Assembly (NCBI GenBank): GCA_036481345.1
Contig: JAZGHU010000010.1
Location: 1 to 13,440 of the forward strand
Length of the DNA: 13,440 nucleotides
Direction of reading: 5' to 3'
Source of the DNA: JAAOYC01 sp036481345
Lineage (GTDB): Archaea > Nanobdellota > Nanobdellia > Woesearchaeales > WJKL01
In this document: piece by piece, positions 1-6,760 of the stretch
Position numbering within the stretch: position 1 is the first letter of the stretch
How the letters are laid out: every line of letters starts with the position of its first letter
Notes under the pieces: generated by a model
Database searches by the model: none
Told to the model about the DNA's origin: nothing
Seen by the model: only the letters and a program-made list of their open reading frames with translations
Translations under genes and position numbers: made by a program

Positions 1-736
1 CAGCGTCCCACGCTCTTGTTTCCTGCACAATTTCATTTGTATTTTGCTTCTGCCTTTCAACTTCATATTTTAAGGCTCTTTCAATTTCTTTAAATCCAGT
101 TATATTTTTTATCTCAACTCTTGTATACTTGCTTTCTTTTATGCTGATATTAGCGTCTGCTTTGATAATACATCTATTAACATCAAAAATATTGATATAA
201 TTCAAAATTGTGATCAAATGTTTCATAAACTCTCTTGCTTCTTCTGGACTTTCCAAGTCAGGCTCAGTAACAACTTCAACAAGGGGGTCTCCACTTCTAT
301 TATAATCAACCAGAACAAAACTGCTTTTTTCCATTCCAGCAGGATGAGTCAAAGCAGCAGGATCTTCTTCCATATGAACTCTTGTTATTCCAACTGTCTT
401 TCCACTTCCTAATCTTAATTTCCCTCCTACACCTAAAGGAATCTCATATTGACTAATCTGATAATTCTTTGCCATATCTGGATAAAAATAATTTTTTCTT
501 GAGAAGATCAATTCAGGACTTATCTTGCATCCCAATGCTAAACACAATCTCAAAGCATAATCAATTGCCTTCTTATTCAGAACAGGCTTTGATCCAGGCA
601 TTCCAAGACAAACTTCACATGTTCTTGAATTGGGTTCATCGCTTCCAGAAGTTGCACATCCACAAAACAATTTTGTATCTGTTGCAAGCTCTACATGAAT
701 CTCCAATCCAATTACAATGTCTGTTGTAAATTTCAT
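1..736 (-). CDS. gatB: Asp/Glu-tRNA amidotransferase subunit B (GatB), N-terminal part, cut by window edge
   Basis: GatB is the tRNA-binding and kinase subunit of the GatCAB amidotransferase. It phosphorylates the Asp (or Glu) of mischarged Asp-tRNA(Asn)/Glu-tRNA(Gln), and the phosphate is then replaced by ammonia delivered from GatA. Only the first 245 residues are in the window; family members are about 470 residues or more, so about half is missing to the left. Visible hallmarks are GLEIHVEL at the N-terminus, a four-Cys zinc site (C25, C27, C40, C43), the block YFYPDMAKNYQISQ around residues 83-96, HMEEDPA near 121-127 and the family signature LVDYNRSGDPLVEV near 142-155. The ATG overlaps the TGA of the DUF1653 gene (ATGA), so GatB is the last visible gene of the gatC operon. 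Only family knowledge and this context, not the sequence itself, decide between Asp and Glu as substrate. Confidence 0.96.
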   Translation of the reverse strand, partial: MKFTTDIVIGLEIHVELATDTKLFCGCATSGSDEPNSRTCEVCLGMPGSKPVLNKKAIDYALRLCLALGCKISPELIFSRKNYFYPDMAKNYQISQYEIPLGVGGKLRLGSGKTVGITRVHMEEDPAALTHPAGMEKSSFVLVDYNRSGDPLVEVVTEPDLESPEEAREFMKHLITILNYINIFDVNRCIIKADANISIKESKYTRVEIKNITGFKEIERALKYEVERQKQNTNEIVQETRAWDA

Positions 737-936
737 TCTATAAACTCAAACCTTGGCATTTCTTTGCCTTCAATATTAACATTTTCTAAAAACATCTTCT
801 TAGGCCTTACCCACAATTCTTCTTCACCGTAAAGAGCTTTATACACAACTAACTCTGCTTGAGTCTCACTGTGTTTTGCTACTCCAATAACTTCATAAAA
901 ATTTCCTTTGTAATGTTTGTACTTTCCTAGTTTCAT
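733..936 (-). CDS. DUF1653 domain protein
   Basis: This 67-residue protein consists almost entirely of one DUF1653 domain. The family pattern is clear: G-K-Y-x-H-Y-K-G-x-x-Y-E-V at residues 4-16, then H-S-E-T near 22-25, Y-K-A-L-Y near 32-36, LWVRPKKMF near 41-49, and P-R-F-E near the end. The family is common as a small stand-alone protein in bacteria and DPANN archaea; its molecular role is not established. There is no signal peptide or membrane segment, so it is expected in the cytoplasm. Both ends are 4-base ATGA overlaps, with the two-TM gene upstream and gatB downstream. It is therefore almost certainly co-translated with gatB, although no functional link to tRNA amidation is known to me. 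Confidence 0.9.
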   Translation of the reverse strand: MKLGKYKHYKGNFYEVIGVAKHSETQAELVVYKALYGEEELWVRPKKMFLENVNIEGKEMPRFEFIE

Positions 937-1145
937 TTTTTCTTCTTAACATGATGAAAAATTGTATATCCAACTGTAGTTAAAAAATACAATGGAATAA
1001 TAATTACTGCAATCAAAAAAAATACAGGTTCTTCTATTCCAATTAATGCACTGATAAAATTATGAAGCAACACAGCTAAAATAAAAGCCCCAATTATCAT
1101 AAACAATTTCTTCAGATTCAATAAAAAATATTTTTCAGTGTTCAT
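933..1145 (-). CDS. Small two-TM membrane protein, unknown function
   Basis: I do not recognise this 70-residue protein. It has a short polar N-terminus, a first hydrophobic helix at about residues 13-34 (LFMIIGAFILAVLLHNFISA), an acidic turn (IEEP) and a second helix at about 41-60. It ends in a basic tail of consecutive Lys residues, which by the positive-inside rule places both ends in the cytoplasm. Its ATG overlaps the stop of gatA and its stop overlaps the start of the DUF1653 gene (ATGA in both cases), so it is embedded in the gat operon. That embedding is the main argument that it is a real gene. Confidence 0.72.
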   Translation of the reverse strand: MNTEKYFLLNLKKLFMIIGAFILAVLLHNFISALIGIEEPVFFLIAVIIIPLYFLTTVGYTIFHHVKKKK

Positions 1146-2542
1146 TTCAAAGCACTTCCAACCCTTATCAAAGTTCCTTCATCAAGATGTTTTCCGATAA
1201 ACATCATTCCAACAGGCATATCTTTTTCCATGCCAATAGGAACATTAACATGAGGCATTCCAGCTAAGTTTGGTGCTGATAACATAATATCAGCCATATA
1301 ATTTTGTAATGGAGTTAATTGAGAAGCATCTTTTATCTTTGGAGCTGTAAAAGGCATTGTAGGAGAAACTAAAACATCATATTGTTTGAATGCTTTCTTA
1401 TATTCATCAATTATCTTTGTTCTGACTTTCATTGCTTTCATATAATAAGCATCTCTATATCCTGCCATACGAGCAAAAGTTCCTAACATAATTCTTCTTT
1501 TTGCTTCATTTCCTAGATTCTTGCTTCTAACTTTAGAAAAATATTCATTAAAACTTCCTTCTAATTTTTCATGCTTTCCATATCTCATTCCACAGTACTT
1601 TGCCAAGTTAGTAGAAGCTTCAGATGTCGCGATCAAATAATAAGCTTGAACTCCATAATTCAAAGATAATGGCAGGCTAACTTCTTCATACTTTGCTCCT
1701 AACCCTTCTAGTTCAGTAAGTTTTGTCATAATTTTCTTAGAAACTCCTTTATCAGTTCCATCTTCCATTGTCCCTTTTATAACACCAATTTTCATTCCAG
1801 AAACATCAACACCAACTTGTTTGCTGTAATCACCAACAGGAGTATCCAAACAAGTGCTTTCATTTTCATCATATCCTGCAATGATCTCCATCATCAGAGC
1901 AATATCTTCCATATATTTGCTCATAGGTCCAATCTTATCCAGGCTGTTTGCATAATCTAATAATCCATATCTTGAAACTCTTCCATAAGTTGGACATAAT
2001 CCAACAACTCCGCAAAATGAAGCAGGGCACGCAATACTCCCACCAGTACTTTCTGATAAGCTTATATGAGGAAAATCAACTTTTTGTGTAATTCCAGCAC
2101 TTCCTCCTGAACTTCCTCCGCAGACACTTTCTTTATCAAAAGGATTTAATGGAACTTTAAAATCAACTCCAACATTCAAGCTAAAGCTTCCAAAACCAAA
2201 TTCATCTTGAGCAGTCTTACCAATGATAATTCCGCCTTCTTTCTTGACTCTTTCAATAACTGTAGCGTCAAAAGTTGGCTTGTATCCATTTAATATTTTA
2301 CTTCCTCCTCTGCTTTCAACTCCCTTAACACAGATACAATCTTTTACAGAAATAGGCAAGCCAGCTAATCTTCCATCTTTGTTTATTTTCTTTGCTTGCT
2401 CTAAAGCTTCTTCGTCACTTATAACATTAAAATAATGATATTCTTTGTTGATTTTTTTAATCTGCTCAATAACTTTAGCAGTATGTTCAACTACATCAAT
2501 ATCTCCATTTCTAACTTGTGTAACAAAATCTTCTGCTTTCAT
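1142..2542 (-). CDS. gatA: Asp/Glu-tRNA amidotransferase subunit A (GatA)
   Basis: GatA is the amidase-signature subunit that hydrolyses glutamine and sends ammonia through a channel to GatB. At 466 residues it is full length. The Ser-cisSer-Lys triad can be read directly: Lys67 in SVKDC, cis-Ser145 in GGSSGGSAG, and nucleophile Ser169 in ESTGGSI. The spacing (24 residues between the serines) fits the family. The sequence ESTGGSIACPASFCGVVGL differs from the common bacterial form DTGGSIRQPA and resembles archaeal GatA. PTYGRVSRYGLLDYANSLDKIGP follows as expected. The gene sits between the cyclophilin gene and the small membrane protein gene, with ATGA overlaps at both ends. That is unusual, because gatA is normally adjacent to gatB or gatC. 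Confidence 0.97.
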   Translation of the reverse strand: MKAEDFVTQVRNGDIDVVEHTAKVIEQIKKINKEYHYFNVISDEEALEQAKKINKDGRLAGLPISVKDCICVKGVESRGGSKILNGYKPTFDATVIERVKKEGGIIIGKTAQDEFGFGSFSLNVGVDFKVPLNPFDKESVCGGSSGGSAGITQKVDFPHISLSESTGGSIACPASFCGVVGLCPTYGRVSRYGLLDYANSLDKIGPMSKYMEDIALMMEIIAGYDENESTCLDTPVGDYSKQVGVDVSGMKIGVIKGTMEDGTDKGVSKKIMTKLTELEGLGAKYEEVSLPLSLNYGVQAYYLIATSEASTNLAKYCGMRYGKHEKLEGSFNEYFSKVRSKNLGNEAKRRIMLGTFARMAGYRDAYYMKAMKVRTKIIDEYKKAFKQYDVLVSPTMPFTAPKIKDASQLTPLQNYMADIMLSAPNLAGMPHVNVPIGMEKDMPVGMMFIGKHLDEGTLIRVGSALK

Positions 2543-3102
2543 TCTAAAGTTATTTTATTAATAATAACATCTTCAACAGGCTTGTCTCCTTGACCTGTCT
2601 TAACTTTTCCCATTTTTTCAACAACATCCATTCCTTCAACAACTTTTCCAAAAACAGGATGTTTTGTATCTAAGAAATTATTATTAACTAAATTAATAAA
2701 AAACTGACTTGATCCAGTATCAGGACCAGCATTTGCCATAGAAATTGTCCCTAAATCATTTTTATTATTATCAGAAAATTCATCTTTTATTTTAGGGATA
2801 CTTGGATCACCCATGCCTGTTCCAGTTGGGTCCCCTCCTTGAATCATAAATCCACTGATGATTCTATGAAAAATTACGTCTTCATAAACTCCTTGTTCAA
2901 CTAATCCAATAAAATTTCCAGTTGTCAAAGGCATTGTATCTTCAAACAATTCAATTTTAAATTCTCCTTGATTAGTATCAAATACTGCAATTCGATTCAT
3001 ATTTTTCTCCCCCTTAAATAAAAAAAACACAGCTATCAATGCAAGCGCAATAATAAGATATCCTGTTCTTTTCAATGTTTTTTTCTTGATTGTAAAACTC
3101 AT
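2539..3102 (-). CDS. Cyclophilin-type peptidyl-prolyl cis-trans isomerase with N-terminal membrane anchor
   Basis: The enzyme speeds cis-trans isomerisation of X-Pro bonds during protein folding. Residues 14-30 form one hydrophobic helix preceded by a run of Lys (KKKTLKR), so the protein is likely an anchored or exported foldase with its domain outside the cytoplasm. The cyclophilin domain covers about residues 36-187. It has the catalytic Arg80 in IFHRIISGFMIQGGD, Gln88, the MANAGPDTGSSQFFI block (124-136), and HPVFGKVVEGMDVV. Leu144 stands where human CypA has Trp121, typical of prokaryotic, cyclosporin-insensitive forms. The chosen ATG overlaps the gatC stop. A second ATG at 3000 (Met35) starts precisely at the soluble domain and has a strong Shine-Dalgarno, so a 153-residue cytosolic form is possible. 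Confidence 0.94.
   Translation of the reverse strand: MSFTIKKKTLKRTGYLIIALALIAVFFLFKGEKNMNRIAVFDTNQGEFKIELFEDTMPLTTGNFIGLVEQGVYEDVIFHRIISGFMIQGGDPTGTGMGDPSIPKIKDEFSDNNKNDLGTISMANAGPDTGSSQFFINLVNNNFLDTKHPVFGKVVEGMDVVEKMGKVKTGQGDKPVEDVIINKITLE
2998..3013 (-). promoter_or_regulatory. Internal Shine-Dalgarno and second start inside the cyclophilin gene
   Basis: On the minus strand GGGGGAG (3013-3007) is followed by six bases and then ATG (3000-2998), in frame with the cyclophilin. It lies just after the membrane helix and just before the catalytic domain. The motif uses the codons GGG and GAG, whereas neighbouring genes mostly use GGA and GAA. That fits selection for the ribosome-binding site rather than for the amino acids. 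Confidence 0.5.
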
Positions 3103-3383
3103 ATCGCCCTCGGCCCCTTGAAATATCCATCTTTCTTATGTTCAGTATTTTCCAAAGCCTCTCCTTGGCTTAAGCTTTCTTCAACAAGATCTTCTCTTAA
3201 TCTATTTTTTATCTCAACAGGTTGAAAACTTTCTTTTGTATCTTTAGTATCAACTTCATCAATCTTAGAAAAAGCTTTCAATATCTCTTTAAAATCTTCT
3301 TCAAACTGCTTCTCCTCTTTATCAGTCAACTCTAATCTAGCTAAAGAAGCAACATTCTTGATTAGCTCTTTATCAACTTTCAT
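3099..3383 (-). CDS. gatC: Asp/Glu-tRNA amidotransferase subunit C (GatC)
   Basis: GatC wraps around the GatA-GatB interface and stabilises the complex. At 94 residues the length is typical. The N-terminal helix has the family pattern (KNVASLARLELTDKEE, 9-24), followed by FKEILKAFSKIDEVDT, the KESFQPVE stretch (50-57), a LREDLVEES region, and the C-terminal D-G-Y-F-K-G-P-R block that marks most GatC proteins. It is the first gene of the operon: a TATA box lies 27 bases before the ATG, so the mRNA is probably leaderless. Its stop overlaps the start of the cyclophilin gene. Confidence 0.95.
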   Translation of the reverse strand: MKVDKELIKNVASLARLELTDKEEKQFEEDFKEILKAFSKIDEVDTKDTKESFQPVEIKNRLREDLVEESLSQGEALENTEHKKDGYFKGPRAI

Positions 3384-3401
3384 ATGTCTAGAAGATGGGG
3401 C

Positions 3402-3416
3402 TTTTATTTATATAGT
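3402..3416 (-). promoter_or_regulatory. TATA box of the gatC operon
   Basis: On the minus strand TATATAAAT (3414-3406) is centred about 27 bases before the gatC ATG at 3383, the spacing expected for a leaderless archaeal transcript. It overlaps the last codons and stop of the upstream phosphorylase gene, which suggests that the gat operon has its own promoter despite the tight packing. Confidence 0.6.
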
Positions 3417-4103
3417 TTTCCTAAGAACTTCTTTTGAGATTCTATGAAGATTAAGATCTTTTTCTAAGGCTCTTTTATCAAACTCTTCTTTAGAGATATT
3501 GCCTATATGATTTTTAGGATCATCTGAACAATAAAGCAGTACTGCACCCATAAGATCATTTTCCTCGCAAAACTTCAATCCAATATAAGATTCAGAACAA
3601 TCAATACCTTCAACCTTCCCCCCATATAGGCTATTTGTATAATTCACATGATCTGTTGCAGGATCAAAAACAGCAAAAACACTTCCATGCACATAAAACA
3701 CAAAGGGTTCTTTCTTTTCATGAAGAACAGCCCTCAATGCACTAAGCAGATGAGAATCTGGTTTCACCATCTTTCCTTTATTGCCAAAATAAGCACAATG
3801 CGTTTCAACAGGAACCACCAGATCATCCAAATTCACAATATCAGATAAACTTCCCATTGAACCTAAAAACATTATCTCATCTTTTTCTTTTAATCTGCCA
3901 GTCTCTTTCATCATAGTAAGACTATCCAAAACTAAAGAAGGACCATAAGCAGCATCAACAATCTGAAATTCATCATTATAGAATATTCTATTATTTGTAA
4001 TAGGAATATGCATCACTTCATATTCTCCTAAAATCTCGTCTGCAACAGGAGTAAAATCCTTGTGCGGATCTCCAAAATTAAACATAGTCTTCATTCTAAA
4101 CAC
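3408..4103 (-). CDS. Nucleoside phosphorylase-superfamily protein (PNP/UDP family)
   Basis: This superfamily cleaves the glycosidic bond of nucleosides with phosphate or water, and serves purine/pyrimidine salvage. The 231-residue protein shows the fold's typical landmarks: a YGPSLVLDSL helix near 53-62, the phosphate/ribose loop-like IMFLGSMGSLSDIVNLDDLVVP (77-98), and the active-site strand VEGIDCSESYIGLKFCEEN (164-182) followed by LLYCSDDP (189-196). In well-studied members the strand reads V-x-M-E-x-x-A; here the Met-Glu pair is not plain (IDCSES), so substrate and even activity are uncertain. The GTG start at 4103 was chosen because GGGGTGAT lies 3 bases before it, matching the spacing at the DJ-1 gene. 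An ATG at 4094 is the alternative. There is no signal peptide. Confidence 0.72.
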   Translation of the reverse strand: MFRMKTMFNFGDPHKDFTPVADEILGEYEVMHIPITNNRIFYNDEFQIVDAAYGPSLVLDSLTMMKETGRLKEKDEIMFLGSMGSLSDIVNLDDLVVPVETHCAYFGNKGKMVKPDSHLLSALRAVLHEKKEPFVFYVHGSVFAVFDPATDHVNYTNSLYGGKVEGIDCSESYIGLKFCEENDLMGAVLLYCSDDPKNHIGNISKEEFDKRALEKDLNLHRISKEVLRKTI

Positions 4104-4106
4104 CTT

Positions 4107-4114
4107 ATCACCCC
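4107..4114 (-). promoter_or_regulatory. Shine-Dalgarno supporting the GTG start of the phosphorylase gene
   Basis: On the minus strand GGGGTGAT is followed by AAG and then GTG. It contains GGTGAT, complementary to the conserved AUCACC at the 3' end of archaeal 16S rRNA. The same motif with the same 3-base spacing precedes the DJ-1 family gene, which argues for the GTG over the ATG three codons downstream. Confidence 0.55.
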
Positions 4115-4126
4115 AACTAAAAGAAC

Positions 4127-4142
4127 TTTATTTTATTTAAAT
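4127..4142 (-). promoter_or_regulatory. Possible TATA-type promoter of the phosphorylase gene
   Basis: The 42 bases between the HAD and phosphorylase genes contain an A/T-only stretch (on the minus strand TTTAAATAAAATAAAG) centred about 30 bases before the GTG. It could be a TATA box, but its composition is only weakly distinctive here. Confidence 0.3.
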
Positions 4143-4145
4143 AAT

Positions 4146-4781
4146 TTACTCAATATGATCCAATATCTCGATCAAACTATCAACATTATAATCAACAACT
4201 TCTTTAATTCTATTCAGATGAGGTTTGACAGCAAAACTCCGAAGATCTTTCATCATCCAATAATCATTGATATCATCTCCACCAATTGCAATGCATTCCT
4301 CAATATCAGCACCTTCTTTTTCAATGATCCCTTTGATAATATCGATCTTTCCTTCTCCTCTACGATAAGTAGGATGTTCCTTGATCTTTTGAAAAAATCC
4401 TTTTTCATCAAAAATAAATTCACGAGCAGGATAGATTTCATCTATTTCCAGATCTTCCTTAGCTAATTCAGCAAGAACACTTATTGCTCCAGTTATGACA
4501 ATGACCTTAAATCCTTTTTTCTTTAATCCTTTGATTAATTCCCTTGCACCTTCAAAAACTTCATAATCTTTCAGAACATCAATCATCTGTTGTTTTGTAA
4601 CTTTATCTTTCCAGATCTTCTCAAGATCTCTTCTGCCTTCTTCATAACTAACTCTGCCTTCATCATAACGTTTTAAGAAATCTTTATACCAATCAGCAGC
4701 TCCAAACTTATCTGCTATCTTTTCCCATTGTCCTTTATTGATCAATGTTCCTTCTAGATCACAGAAAGCTAATTTTGTCAT
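4146..4781 (-). CDS. HAD-superfamily phosphatase, phosphoserine phosphatase-like
   Basis: HAD enzymes transfer a phosphoryl group to an active-site Asp. All four motifs are visible in this 211-residue protein: motif I DLEGT with nucleophile Asp8 and Glu10 in place of the usual second Asp, motif II Thr97 in VITGA, motif III Lys145 in RGEGK, and motif IV GGDDINDYWMM with Asp169/Asp170/Asp173. The helical cap between motifs I and II (about 18-75) resembles that of the SerB/ThrH group; ThrH also has a DLEG motif. The substrate is probably a small phosphomonoester, phosphoserine being one guess. The ATG overlaps the stop of the zinc-ribbon gene (ATGA), so the two are translated together, downstream of aspS. 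Confidence 0.85.
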   Translation of the reverse strand: MTKLAFCDLEGTLINKGQWEKIADKFGAADWYKDFLKRYDEGRVSYEEGRRDLEKIWKDKVTKQQMIDVLKDYEVFEGARELIKGLKKKGFKVIVITGAISVLAELAKEDLEIDEIYPAREFIFDEKGFFQKIKEHPTYRRGEGKIDIIKGIIEKEGADIEECIAIGGDDINDYWMMKDLRSFAVKPHLNRIKEVVDYNVDSLIEILDHIE

Positions 4782-4915
4782 TTAGAATTAACACCAACAC
4801 ACTTCATTGAAGTATGTCTACATGCTTTGCAAGCATATTTCTCAAATTTTGAATTTCCTGAATCCATAGTTCCAACTTTTTCAGTTATCCCGCCACACTT
4901 CTCACATTTTTCCAT
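4778..4915 (-). CDS. Small zinc-ribbon protein, 45 residues
   Basis: I found this short gene by reading the gap between aspS and the HAD gene. The protein begins MEKCEKCGG and has two knuckles, Cys4-x2-Cys7 and Cys29-x2-Cys32, the layout of a one-zinc ribbon, with an extra Cys39. It is otherwise polar and Lys-rich with no membrane segment. Its TGA overlaps the ATG of the HAD phosphatase, the same junction type used throughout the window, which supports it being real. Function is unknown; ribbons of this size bind nucleic acid or serve as protein contacts. A GAGG motif about 12 bases before the ATG lies in the loop of an inverted repeat. Confidence 0.75.
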   Translation of the reverse strand: MEKCEKCGGITEKVGTMDSGNSKFEKYACKACRHTSMKCVGVNSK

Positions 4916-4920
4916 CGTTT

Positions 4921-4939
4921 GTTAAAACCTCATTTTAAC
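4921..4939 (-). repeat. Perfect inverted repeat before the zinc-ribbon gene
   Basis: GTTAAAA and TTTTAAC (7 bases each) flank a 5-base loop (TGAGG on the minus strand). The repeat ends 5 bases before the ATG at 4915. The loop holds a Shine-Dalgarno-like GAGG, so the hairpin could present or shield the ribosome-binding site. The stem is AT-rich and weak. Confidence 0.4.
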
Positions 4940-4944
4940 CTTGA

Positions 4945-4959
4945 ACGGATTTCTAATCC
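4945..4959 (-). terminator. Short hairpin just after the aspS stop
   Basis: CGGAT-TAGAA-ATCCG on the minus strand forms a 5-base-pair stem with a 5-base loop, beginning 2 bases after the aspS TGA. There is no U-run after it, so it may be an mRNA 3'-end or processing structure rather than a true terminator. Confidence 0.3.
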
Positions 4960-4961
4960 GA

Positions 4962-6707
4962 TCATTGTCCTTTCACCAATTCTGTTTTAATATGTAATTC
5001 TTTCATCTGCTTATCATCAATTCTTGACGGACATCCATCCATCGGACACTCAGCAGCTTTGTTTTTAGGAAATGCTATAACTTCCCTGATATCATTGATT
5101 CCATTCATCAAAGCAACAGTTCTATCTAATCCTAATCCCATTCCACCGTGCGGTGGTCCACCATACTTATAAGCATCTAATAAAAATCCAAATTTCTCAT
5201 TAGCTTCTTCTGTAGTCATCCCAATAAATTTCATAATTCTCTCTTGAACATCAGGAATGTTAACTCTTATACTTCCAGAAGCTAATTCAGTTCCATTCAA
5301 AACTAAGTCCCAAAGATCTCCAATAACTTCTCCAGGTCTTTTTTCAAAATCCTTGATAAATTCTGGCTTAGGCATTGTAAACATATGATGTTCAGGAGTC
5401 CATTTTTGCTCATCTTCATCCCATGCAAACAAAGGAAAATCCTTGACCCAGCACATTTTAAATTCATCTGCTTTAACTAATTCTAGATCATCTCTTAATT
5501 TTACTCTTAATTTTCCTAATACTTCATTAGTCATTTTTTCTTTATCAGCAATAAACATCAACACAGATCCTTTTTTAGCTTTAATAGCGTCTAATAATTC
5601 TTTTTGAATATCTTCACTAAAGAATTTCACAATATTGCTTTCCAATCCATTTTCAGTTACTCTCATCCAAGCCATACCTTTTGCTCCTTCTTTCTGGGCA
5701 AAATCAATGTACTTGTCTAATTCTTTTCTGCTAAAATCCTTTGAAGGATTAATACATTTGACAGATTCAGCATCTTTGAATACCGAAAAATCTCCTTTCT
5801 GAACAATTTCCTTGACATCAATCAGTTCCATTCCAAATCTTAGGTCTGGCTTGTCTGTTCCATATTTATCCATTGATTCTTTATAACTAAAAACAGGAAA
5901 TTTATCCAGCTTAACATCTAAAACTTCCTTAAAAATATGCTTATACAATCCTTCTGTAAATTCTCTTATATCATCAGCATCTACAAAACTCATCTCAAAA
6001 TCAAATTGCATATGCTCTGGCTGTCTATCTGCTCTCAGATCTTCATCTCTTAAGCAGATAGCTGTCTGATAATATCTATCAAAACCAGCGATCATCAAGA
6101 TCTGTTTATACAACTGAGGACTTTGAGGCAAAGCATAGAACTTCCCAGGATTTACTCTACTTGGAACAACATAATCTCTTGCTCCTTCAGGAGTTGATTT
6201 CATAAGCATTGGAGTAGTTATCTCCAAAAAATCATTTTTATTAAAATAATCTCTTGCAGTTGTAACAATTTTATGTCTAAATGCTAATCTTGACTGCATA
6301 ATCGGCCTTCTTAGATCAAGATATCTATACTGCAGCCTGATATCTTCTCCAGCTTCTTTTCTATCATCAACTTCAATTGGGGGGGTCTCTGCTTTGTTAA
6401 AAATAGTTAATTTAGAAACTTCAATTTCAATCTTTCCTGTCTTCATATTAGGATTTTCCATGCCTTCTTTTCTCTTGACAACTTTTCCATCAACAGAAAT
6501 AACATCCTCTCTTCTTAACTTTTCAGCTTGAGAAAAATCTTCCTTATTATCAGGATTAAATACTACTTGAGTGATCCCATACCTATCCCTAAGATCAATA
6601 AAGATCAATCCTCCATGGTCTCTTCTGCTTCCAACCCATCCAGATAACTTTATTTCTTTATCTAATTGTTTTGTTCCTAATTCCCCACAAGTATGTGTTC
6701 TTAACAT
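4962..6707 (-). CDS. aspS: Aspartyl-tRNA synthetase, bacterial type, probably non-discriminating
   Basis: AspRS charges tRNA with Asp. At 581 residues this is the bacterial form: an N-terminal OB fold for anticodon binding (about 1-105), the class II core split by a GAD insertion (about 295-410), and a bacterial C-terminus. Archaeal AspRS is about 430-440 residues and lacks GAD. Core motifs include QSPQ at 195-198, motif 2 LRDEDLRADRQPE (219-231) and motif 3 GLGLDR (524-529). His31 in RRDHGG and Gly82 in KEGMENPN match the residues that in Pseudomonas aeruginosa AspRS permit charging of tRNA(Asn) as well as tRNA(Asp). That fits the nearby GatCAB genes. Codon use looks like that of its neighbours, so any transfer from bacteria is old. 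A TATA box about 24-27 bases upstream implies a leaderless mRNA. Confidence 0.97.
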   Translation of the reverse strand: MLRTHTCGELGTKQLDKEIKLSGWVGSRRDHGGLIFIDLRDRYGITQVVFNPDNKEDFSQAEKLRREDVISVDGKVVKRKEGMENPNMKTGKIEIEVSKLTIFNKAETPPIEVDDRKEAGEDIRLQYRYLDLRRPIMQSRLAFRHKIVTTARDYFNKNDFLEITTPMLMKSTPEGARDYVVPSRVNPGKFYALPQSPQLYKQILMIAGFDRYYQTAICLRDEDLRADRQPEHMQFDFEMSFVDADDIREFTEGLYKHIFKEVLDVKLDKFPVFSYKESMDKYGTDKPDLRFGMELIDVKEIVQKGDFSVFKDAESVKCINPSKDFSRKELDKYIDFAQKEGAKGMAWMRVTENGLESNIVKFFSEDIQKELLDAIKAKKGSVLMFIADKEKMTNEVLGKLRVKLRDDLELVKADEFKMCWVKDFPLFAWDEDEQKWTPEHHMFTMPKPEFIKDFEKRPGEVIGDLWDLVLNGTELASGSIRVNIPDVQERIMKFIGMTTEEANEKFGFLLDAYKYGGPPHGGMGLGLDRTVALMNGINDIREVIAFPKNKAAECPMDGCPSRIDDKQMKELHIKTELVKGQ

Positions 6708-6723
6708 TACTTCATAGATTTTA

Positions 6724-6740
6724 GCATATATTTATAAAAT
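6724..6740. promoter_or_regulatory. Shared TATA region between aspS and tgt
   Basis: The region reads GCATATATTTATAAAAT on the plus strand. On the minus strand TTTATAAATATATG sits about 24-27 bases before the aspS ATG. On the plus strand TTTATAAAA (6731-6739) is centred about 27 bases before the ATG at 6761. One near-palindromic element can therefore serve both genes with leaderless spacing. Confidence 0.55.
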
Positions 6741-6760
6741 TTATGCATTTTCAACAAAAT

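Noticed and set aside
218..729. Two plus-strand open frames opposite gatB
   Set aside because: Minus-strand translation gives a continuous GatB N-terminus with its signature motifs, so these are antisense shadows.
4062..4466. Plus-strand open frame of 134 codons opposite the HAD gene
   Set aside because: The minus-strand HAD frame has all four family motifs; the plus-strand product is Asn/Ile/Phe-rich and runs across an intergenic gap.
4962..6707. Recent horizontal transfer of aspS from a bacterium
   Set aside because: The protein is of the bacterial type, but base composition and codon preference look like those of the neighbouring genes, so only an old transfer can be proposed.
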